Assembly: GCF_039525035.1 (NCBI RefSeq)
Contig: NZ_BAAAHE010000016.1
Location: forward strand, 13,749-77,748
Source of the DNA: Sporichthya brevicatena
GTDB taxonomy: Bacteria; Actinomycetota; Actinomycetes; Sporichthyales; Sporichthyaceae
Direction of reading: 5' to 3'
Length of the DNA stretch: 64,000 bases
In this document: piece after piece, positions 24,558 to 31,007 of the stretch
Position numbering within the stretch: position 1 is the first letter of the stretch
Layout of the letters: every line of letters starts with the position of its first letter
Made by a program: the position numbers and the translations under genes
Notes under the pieces: model-generated
The model's input: the letters and a program-made list of their open reading frames with translations, nothing else
Databases searched by the model: none
Told to the model about the DNA's origin: nothing

Positions 24558-26476
24558 CGGATGCGGAGCCCGGTCTCGGCGCAGGAGTACCCGCCGAGGG
24601 CCTCGACCTCGGCCCGGAACCCGGGGTCGGCGAGGAGGTCCCAGAGCGGGGCCAGCAGCGGGTCGTCGACGGCGTCGGCGCGCAGGACGAGGTCGTAGGG
24701 CTCCTGCGCGACCGGGACGAAGTCGAGACCGAAGGCGCGCGCGGCGGCGCGGATCCCGAGGCCGGTGTCGACCCGGTCCCCCGCGACCGCGGCGGCCACC
24801 GCGAGGTGGGTGTGTTCCTCGCGGCCGTATCCGGTGACCCCACTCGGGTCGAGGCCGAGGCGTGCGAGTTCCTGGTCGAGCAGGACGCGGGTGCCGGCGC
24901 CGCGCTGCCGGTTCACGTACCGCAGGCCGGGCCGGGCGAGGTCGGCGATGCCCGAGAGGCCGAGCGGATTGCCCGGCGGCACGATCAGGCCCTGGTCGCG
25001 GTGCACGAGCCGGATGACCGCGACCTTCGGCCCGTCGCCGAGAAGGCGGTCGAGGTACGGCAGCGTGTACTCGCCGGTCTCCGGGTCGAGCAGGTGCGAG
25101 CCGGCGAGGTGGCAGAGCCCGTCGCGGATCGCGACCAGACCCCCGAGCGAGCCGACGTTCGAGGACGCCAGCGTGATCCGCGGATCGGCCTGCCGCAGCC
25201 GGGACGCGGCGATGTCGAGCACGAGGTCGTGCGAGCCGATCGCGACGATCGTCCGCCCGATCTCCTCCGCCCCCCGGAGCAGGTTGACGCGCACCTGCTC
25301 CCCCGCGTGGTGGCCCTCCACCCCGGCCGGCACGACCAGCAGGCCGTCCGCGCGGACCAGTGACGTCAGGACACCGGCGCCGCGGGGCAGCGGCGTCGCG
25401 ACGATCTCCCCGCCGACCTGGCCGAGGCGCACGCGCACCCAGTCGTCGCTGCCGAGGGTCGAGGCGAGCTTGCGGGCGAGGCGGGCGGAGACGAACGGCC
25501 GCTCGCGGGGCGCGGCGCCCTCGAGGCGGGCGAGCATCGGCGCCGCGAAGATCTCGAACGTCAGCGCCGCCGAGACCGGGTAGCCGGGCGCCCCGAGCAC
25601 CGGGGTGCCGCCCTCGACGGCACCGAGCACGACGGGGTGCCCGGGCTTGACCGCGACACCGTGGACCGCGAGCGTCCCGGCCGCCTCGACGACCCGCGCC
25701 GTGTAGTCGTCCCGGCCGGCGCTCGACCCGGCAACGAGCACGACGAGGTCGGCCTCCGCGGCCGCCTCCCGTAGGGCCGCGATTATCCGGTCCGGGTCGT
25801 CCGGGACGACCGGCGTCGTGCGGGCCTCCCACCCGGACTCCTTCGCCTGCTCCGCGAGCATGAGCGAGTTCGTGTCGAGGATGTCGCCCGGGCCGAGCTC
25901 GGAACCGATCGGACGGATCTCGTCCCCGGTCGGGACGACGACGACCACCGGCTTCCGACGCACCGTCAGTTCCGTGACCCCCGCGGCCGCGGCGGCCGCG
26001 ACGTCGACCGCGCGCAACCGGTGGCCGGTCGGGAGCAGCAGCTCGGTCGCGCTGATGTCCTCCCCGATCGAGCGCACGTGCTGGTACGGCGGCACGGCCG
26101 CGCGCAGCTCGGCGGACCCGTCCGCGGTCCGGTGCACGTGCTCGCGCATGACGACGGCGTCGTAGCCCTCGGGCAACGGGTCGCCGGTGTCGACGACGAC
26201 GAAGCTCTCCGGAGCCAGCAGCACCGGGAAGGTCTCGGTGGCCGCGACGGTGTCCGCCGCCCGGACCGCGATGCCGTCCATCGCCGCGGAGTCGAACGCC
26301 GGCGAGGAGCGCCGCGCCCAGACGGGCTCGGCCGTCACCCGGCCCACGCCGTGCTGCACCGGGACCGTCTCCGCCTCGGTCAGCGCGGGACACCCCGCGG
26401 CCCCGCACACGGCTTGCCAGGCGGCCAACGCCTCGGCCGCCGGCACGTCGGAGAGGAAGGGGCTCGACGGCGGCAC
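24554..26476 (-). CDS. MoeA-like molybdopterin molybdenumtransferase fused to a PBP-like domain
   Basis: 640 residues. Residues 1-405 are a MoeA domain (AAMDGIAVRA, VVVPTGDEIRP, PGDILDTNS, VLVAGSSAGRDDY, GVAVKPGHPVVLG, GAPGYPVSAALTFEI); residues 409-640 are a PBP-like (PF12727-type) domain containing DQGLIVPPGNP, GAGTRVLLD and VDTGLGIRAAARAFGLDFVP. MoeA inserts molybdate or tungstate into adenylylated molybdopterin. The same PBP-like domain is fused to the GntR regulator at the head of the operon. GTG at 26476 gives VPPSSPFLSDVPAAEAL; 20 bases separate it from the kinase gene upstream. The second MoeA of the operon lacks the extra domain. Confidence 0.9.
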   Translation of the reverse strand: MPPSSPFLSDVPAAEALAAWQAVCGAAGCPALTEAETVPVQHGVGRVTAEPVWARRSSPAFDSAAMDGIAVRAADTVAATETFPVLLAPESFVVVDTGDPLPEGYDAVVMREHVHRTADGSAELRAAVPPYQHVRSIGEDISATELLLPTGHRLRAVDVAAAAAAGVTELTVRRKPVVVVVPTGDEIRPIGSELGPGDILDTNSLMLAEQAKESGWEARTTPVVPDDPDRIIAALREAAAEADLVVLVAGSSAGRDDYTARVVEAAGTLAVHGVAVKPGHPVVLGAVEGGTPVLGAPGYPVSAALTFEIFAAPMLARLEGAAPRERPFVSARLARKLASTLGSDDWVRVRLGQVGGEIVATPLPRGAGVLTSLVRADGLLVVPAGVEGHHAGEQVRVNLLRGAEEIGRTIVAIGSHDLVLDIAASRLRQADPRITLASSNVGSLGGLVAIRDGLCHLAGSHLLDPETGEYTLPYLDRLLGDGPKVAVIRLVHRDQGLIVPPGNPLGLSGIADLARPGLRYVNRQRGAGTRVLLDQELARLGLDPSGVTGYGREEHTHLAVAAAVAGDRVDTGLGIRAAARAFGLDFVPVAQEPYDLVLRADAVDDPLLAPLWDLLADPGFRAEVEALGGYSCAETGLRIR

Positions 26477-26496
26477 GCTGCGCAGGCTACCCGCGC

Positions 26497-27564
26497 TTAC
26501 CGGCGGGCGCGGTCGATCGCCTCGTCGAGCTGGTCGAGCTGCTCGCTCACCGAACCCCCGGCGGGCGGGGTGCGCAGCCCGTCCGACCCGTCGTCCCCGG
26601 AGAGGAGCGCTGCCCCGCCGAGCAGAACCGCCCCCACCACGAGCACCGCGGCCACCGCAGCCCCGCGCGCCGGCCGACGCCCGGCCGGCGCGTCCGGCGG
26701 CGGGTACGCCTCGGTCGGAGCGACCTCGGTCGGAGCCAGCAGCGCCTCGGTCGGAGCGGGGTCGCCCACCGGCATCGGGACCGTGGGACCGGGGTCGGGG
26801 CCCGGGCCCGCGGGGCGGTCGAGCAGCGCGAGGGCGTCCGCCGCCGAGCGGGGTCGCCGGGCGGGGTCGGGGTCGGTGAGCCGGTCGATCAGCGCGGCGA
26901 AGACCGGGCCCGCCTCCGCCACCCCGCACTCACGCAGGAGGACGCCGAGCCCGTGCAGGTCGGCGACGACCGTCGGCGCCCCGCCGCGGCGCACCTCGGG
27001 GGCGAGGTACTTCTCGGTGCCGACGACGTACCCGGTGCTGGTCAGTTTTGTGCCGTCCGCGAGGTGCGCGATGCCGAAGTCCGTGAGCCGGGCCCGGCCG
27101 TCGGCGCCGACGAGGACGTTCGCGGGCTTGAGGTCGCGATGCAGGATCCCCGCGGCGTGGATGTAGCCCAGCGCGTCGAGCAGTTCGCGCGTCAGCGTCG
27201 CCGGGTCCCAGTCGCGGCGCCCGTCCTTGAGCCGCGCGGAGAGTGTCCCGCCCGCGACGTACTCCATCACCAGGTACGGCCGGCCGCCGTGGGCGCCGTA
27301 GTCGAAGACGCTGACCACGTGCGGGTGCGCCAGCGCGGCGGCGATCCGGGCCTCCCGCGCGAACCGCTCCACGAAGGTGGCGTCGAGCGCGAGCGTGTCG
27401 GAGATGACCTTGATCGCGACCTCGCGCTCCAGCCGCGGGTCGTGCGCCGCCCACACCGAGGCCATGCCACCGGTGCCGATCAGCCGGGTCAGCGTGTACC
27501 GGTCCCCCAGCCGCGCCCCGACGACCACCGGGCCCGCGTCGGCCGCCGGCCCCGCGTCAGCCAT
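26497..27564 (-). CDS. Ser/Thr protein kinase with single transmembrane segment
   Basis: 355 residues. Glycine loop IGTGGMASVW (30-38), Lys52 (VAIKV), catalytic loop HRDLKPANVLV (D144), DFG 162-164, activation loop with TSTGYVVGTE and APE 188-190. The C-lobe is short: only about 35 residues lie between the invariant Asp202 (DLHGLG) and Arg237, where PknB-type kinases usually have roughly 60 to 70. A proline-rich juxtamembrane linker leads to one helix (about 302-321) and a 30-residue outside tail. ATG at 27564 overlaps the lipoprotein stop by eight bases. It is encoded inside the formate dehydrogenase/MoeA operon; targets unknown. Confidence 0.85.
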   Translation of the reverse strand: MADAGPAADAGPVVVGARLGDRYTLTRLIGTGGMASVWAAHDPRLEREVAIKVISDTLALDATFVERFAREARIAAALAHPHVVSVFDYGAHGGRPYLVMEYVAGGTLSARLKDGRRDWDPATLTRELLDALGYIHAAGILHRDLKPANVLVGADGRARLTDFGIAHLADGTKLTSTGYVVGTEKYLAPEVRRGGAPTVVADLHGLGVLLRECGVAEAGPVFAALIDRLTDPDPARRPRSAADALALLDRPAGPGPDPGPTVPMPVGDPAPTEALLAPTEVAPTEAYPPPDAPAGRRPARGAAVAAVLVVGAVLLGGAALLSGDDGSDGLRTPPAGGSVSEQLDQLDEAIDRARR

Positions 27565-28054
27565 TGCCCTTGCCCTTGCCCTTGTTCTTGCCCGGCCCCT
27601 TCGGCTTGCCCTTGGGCCCGTCCTTCTTCGGCTCGTCCTTCTTCGGCTCCGGCTTCTTGTCGTCCTGGGGCGCCGGCTTCGGATCCGGCGCGGCCGCGGG
27701 GGTCGGCGCCGGGGTCGGGGTGGCGGTTTGCCGGATCTCCTGCTCGATCCGGTCCACCTGGGTGAGGAGCACGAGGCCGTCGGCGGGGTCGAGCTCGCCG
27801 CTGTCGGCGAGCCGGCGGATCGCACCGCGCAGGTCCGCGACGGCCGTGCGGGCGGCTCCGGTGCGACCGTCGGCGATCGCCGTCCGGATCGTGTCCACCT
27901 GGGCGTGCAGGGCGTCGGCATCGGCGGCGGTCAGGGTCTCGGCCCCGGAGCCGCAGCCGGTGAGCAGGGCGACAGCCAGCGCGCTCGCGCCGAGTCGATG
28001 CCGTCCGCCTCCGACCTTCACCCCGAGCCGATACCCGGCGCGTCGCGCGTTCAC
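27557..28054 (-). CDS. Lipoprotein with lysine/proline-rich tail
   Basis: 165 residues: lipoprotein signal with lipobox L-L-T-G-C (Cys34), a helical middle (DADALHAQVDTIRTAIADG to TQVDRIEQEIRQT) and a low-complexity tail of Pro/Ala then about 35 residues alternating Lys with Pro, Gly, Asp and Glu. The tail would be strongly basic outside the membrane, perhaps binding wall polymers. GTG at 28054 overlaps the moeA stop (GTGA). It sits immediately before the kinase gene; a receptor or partner of the kinase is possible but unproven. No family recognised. Confidence 0.65.
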   Translation of the reverse strand: MNARRAGYRLGVKVGGGRHRLGASALAVALLTGCGSGAETLTAADADALHAQVDTIRTAIADGRTGAARTAVADLRGAIRRLADSGELDPADGLVLLTQVDRIEQEIRQTATPTPAPTPAAAPDPKPAPQDDKKPEPKKDEPKKDGPKGKPKGPGKNKGKGKGNG

Positions 28055-29286
28055 GCGTGGAGGACGACCTCGACGTCCGTACCCGCGTCGAGGCCCGTGG
28101 CCGGTTCGGGGACGACGAGGTAACCGTCGGCACGGGCGAGGACGGACAACAGGGCGGACGGTCCGAACAGGGGTTCGGCCCGACAGGTGCCGTCCGGGTC
28201 CTCGGTCACGGTCACCTGGACGACGTCGAGCCGGCCGGCGGCCGAGGGCAGGTCGCGCGCGAGCCGGGCCCGGACCCGCGGGGCGGGCGGGGGCCGGTCA
28301 CACCCGGCGAGACGCCGGACGAGGGGGACGCCGAGCAGCCGGAACACGACCAGGGCCGAGAGCGGGTTGCCCGGCAGACCGATCAGCGGGACGCCCGCGC
28401 ACTCGGCGAGCATCGTCGGTTTCCCCGGCTTCAGCGCGAGCCCGTGGCACCACACCTCGCCGAGGGCGGACACCGCCGCGGCGGTCTCGTCCCGGGCCCC
28501 GACGGAGGAGCCGGCGGACACCACGACGAGGTCCGCGGCGCCGAGCGCGTCGGTGAGCGCCGACCGCAACGCCCCCTCGTCGTCGGGAACGATCCCGGCG
28601 TACACCGGGTCACCGCCCGCCTCGCGGATCAGGCCCGCCAACGCGCTCGCTGTGGCGTCCCGGACCTGACCAACCGTCAACTCCTTTGTGTCCGAGGGAA
28701 CCACCTCGTCCCCGGTGGAGAGGATCGCCACCCGCGGCCGGGCGTGGACGTCGACGGTCGTCACCCCGGCGGCGGCCAGCAGCCCGAGGTCGGGGGCGCG
28801 CAGCGGGCGGCCCGCCGGCACGAGCACCGCACCCACCGCGACGTCGTCGTCGGGCTGCACGACCCCGGAACCGGGGGCCACGGGGCGAGTGACCTCCACC
28901 GTGCCCGGCATCGTCTCGGCGGTGTACTCGACCATCACCACGGCGTCCGCACCGGCCGGCAGCACGGCCCCGGTCGGGATCGCCGCGCAGCGCCCGGGAG
29001 TGACGGTCACCGTGGGCGCCGCGCCCATCCGCACGGCCCCGGCAAGGTCGAGGTAGGACGGCAGGCCGTCGGACGCCCCGTAGGTGTCGGCCGCGCGCAC
29101 GGCGTAGCCGTCGACCGTCGAGCGGGCGAAGCCGGGCAGGGGCGCGTCCGCGCGGACGTCCGCCGCCGGGACGCGGCCGAGCGCGCCGTCGAGCGGCACC
29201 GGTTCCACCGCGGTTCGCCGCTCCGGTCGGAATCCGACCAGCGCCTCGCCGACGGTCCGGGCCGTGAAGAACTCCCGCCCCGTCAT
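28051..29286 (-). CDS. moeA: Molybdopterin molybdenumtransferase MoeA
   Basis: 411 residues, single-domain MoeA with the usual three motifs: STVDGYAVRA near residue 60, LSTGDEVVPS, VSAGSSVGARDE and GLALKPGKPTMLAE followed by LPGNPLSALVVF. It inserts Mo (or W) into molybdopterin in the cytoplasm. ATG at 29286 overlaps the stop of the formate dehydrogenase electron-transfer gene (ATGA), and its own stop overlaps the lipoprotein start. A second MoeA fused to a PBP-like domain lies downstream in the same operon. Confidence 0.93.
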   Translation of the reverse strand: MTGREFFTARTVGEALVGFRPERRTAVEPVPLDGALGRVPAADVRADAPLPGFARSTVDGYAVRAADTYGASDGLPSYLDLAGAVRMGAAPTVTVTPGRCAAIPTGAVLPAGADAVVMVEYTAETMPGTVEVTRPVAPGSGVVQPDDDVAVGAVLVPAGRPLRAPDLGLLAAAGVTTVDVHARPRVAILSTGDEVVPSDTKELTVGQVRDATASALAGLIREAGGDPVYAGIVPDDEGALRSALTDALGAADLVVVSAGSSVGARDETAAAVSALGEVWCHGLALKPGKPTMLAECAGVPLIGLPGNPLSALVVFRLLGVPLVRRLAGCDRPPPAPRVRARLARDLPSAAGRLDVVQVTVTEDPDGTCRAEPLFGPSALLSVLARADGYLVVPEPATGLDAGTDVEVVLHA

Positions 29287-31007
29287 CGCTCCGGTTGCCC
29301 CGCCGCGCCCTCCGGCTTCGGCTGGGGGCGAGCGGCCGCTCCTCCCTTGTCCAGACCGAGCACGCTGATCACCGGACCGAGCGCCACCTGCCCGAGACCG
29401 CAGATGGAGGTCTTGCGCAGAACCTCCTCCAGCTCGAGAATCCGTGCGCGCCGTGGGCCGTCCAGCGGGACGCCCTCGTCGAGAACGCCGCGGAGAATCT
29501 CGTGGGCCTTGGTGGAGCCCACCCGGCAGGGCACGCACTTGCCGCACGACTCGTTGCGGAAGAACCGCAGGACGTTGGTCGCGGCGGCCAGCTCGTCGGT
29601 GCCCTCCGCCAGGACGACGAGCGCACCGGAGCCGAGCATCGTGCCGGCCTTCGCCGCGGTGCCGAAGTCGAGTTCGAGGTCGAGCAGCTCCGGGCCGATG
29701 AAGTTGCTCGACGCCCCGCCCGGCTGCACCGCACCGACCGCGCGGCCTCCGGAAACCCCGCCGGCCAGCTCGATCAACTCGCGCACCGTCGTCCCCATCG
29801 GGACGCAGTACACGTCTGGTTTCTCGACGTGTCCGGACACCGCGAAGAACTTCCAGCCGACCGAATCGCCCCGGCCCTGGTCCTTCCACCACTGCGCACC
29901 GCGCTGGGCGATGACCGGGAGGTCGGCGAAGGTCTCGACCGAGTTCATCAGGGTCGGACGGCCGTGCAGGCCGTAGACGCCCGGGAACGGGGGCTTGTTG
30001 CGCGGCTCGCCGCGGTGGCCCTCCATGCACTCGATGAGCGCGGTCTCCTCGCCCAGGATGTAGCCACCCGGGGAGACGAAGATCTCGACGTTCAACCGGC
30101 GGCCGCTGCCGCACGCGTCCGGACCGACGACCCCGGCCGCGCGGAGCGCCTCGAGCTCCTCGCGCAGGACGTGCTCCTCCGGCCCGTACTCGTGCCGGAT
30201 GAAGACCCAGCCCTCCTCGGCCCCGACCACGGCCATGCCGCACAGCAGGCCCTCCAGGACCAGATGCGGTTGCGTGGCGAGGATCTGACGGTCCTTGAAC
30301 GTGCCGGGCTCGGACTCGTCGGCGTTGCAGATCGCGTACTTGACGGACCCCTCGGCCCCACGGACGAGGTCCCACTTCTGCCCGGTCGGGAAGCCGGCGC
30401 CGCCCATGCCGCGCAAGCCCGAGTCCTGAAGCGCGCTCACCAGGTCGTCCGGGTCGAGGTCGCCGGCGAGCAGGGCGCGCAACGTGACGTACCGTTCCGC
30501 GATCCCGGACCCGGCCGGGTACGGGTCGTTCGGCCACGGCTCCGACCGGGTCTTCGCCGCCGCGTGGCCGACGCCCGCGTCCCGCGCGGCTGCGATCAGG
30601 TCGTCGACCTCGGCGATCGGAGCCGGATGCTCGTTCACCGCGCACGCCGGCGCAGAGTCGCAACGCCCGAGGCAGGAGACCTCGACAATCTCCACGTCCG
30701 CGGCGTCGCCGTGACGCTCCCTCAGCTCCGCGATGCGCGCCTCGCCGTCGTGCAGGAAGCACGAGAGGTCGTGACACACCGAGACCGACACGGGCGGGGG
30801 CGGCGAGGTCCGGAAGTGCGGGTAGAACGAGATCAGGCCCTCGATCTCGTAGCGCGGACGGCGGGCGTCCAGCGCGAGCTTCTCCAACTCCTCACGGGGC
30901 AGCCAGCCCAGCCGCGCCTGGATGGCGTTGAGCGCCGGGATCAGCGACGGACCCGGGAACTTGCCGGCGCGCGCCTCGACGCCCGGGACCCGCTGCGGGG
31001 CCTTCAC
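29283..31007 (-). CDS. Fused NuoE-NuoF type formate dehydrogenase diaphorase subunit
   Basis: 574 residues. The N-terminal third is a NuoE/24-kDa thioredoxin-like [2Fe-2S] domain (VCHDLSCFL ... CLGRCDSAPAC; ligands C-x4-C and C-x3-C). The rest is NuoF: NADH/FMN domain with GLRGMGGAGFPTGQKW, GGYILGEETALIE and the C-terminal [4Fe-4S] site ESCGKCVPCRVG ... C. It passes electrons from formate dehydrogenase to NAD+. In Fds-type enzymes these are two proteins. GTG at 31007 overlaps the fdhA stop and its own stop overlaps moeA, so all three are coupled. The fusion is known in other actinobacterial formate dehydrogenases, but not universal. Confidence 0.92.
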   Translation of the reverse strand: MKAPQRVPGVEARAGKFPGPSLIPALNAIQARLGWLPREELEKLALDARRPRYEIEGLISFYPHFRTSPPPPVSVSVCHDLSCFLHDGEARIAELRERHGDAADVEIVEVSCLGRCDSAPACAVNEHPAPIAEVDDLIAAARDAGVGHAAAKTRSEPWPNDPYPAGSGIAERYVTLRALLAGDLDPDDLVSALQDSGLRGMGGAGFPTGQKWDLVRGAEGSVKYAICNADESEPGTFKDRQILATQPHLVLEGLLCGMAVVGAEEGWVFIRHEYGPEEHVLREELEALRAAGVVGPDACGSGRRLNVEIFVSPGGYILGEETALIECMEGHRGEPRNKPPFPGVYGLHGRPTLMNSVETFADLPVIAQRGAQWWKDQGRGDSVGWKFFAVSGHVEKPDVYCVPMGTTVRELIELAGGVSGGRAVGAVQPGGASSNFIGPELLDLELDFGTAAKAGTMLGSGALVVLAEGTDELAAATNVLRFFRNESCGKCVPCRVGSTKAHEILRGVLDEGVPLDGPRRARILELEEVLRKTSICGLGQVALGPVISVLGLDKGGAAARPQPKPEGAAGQPER

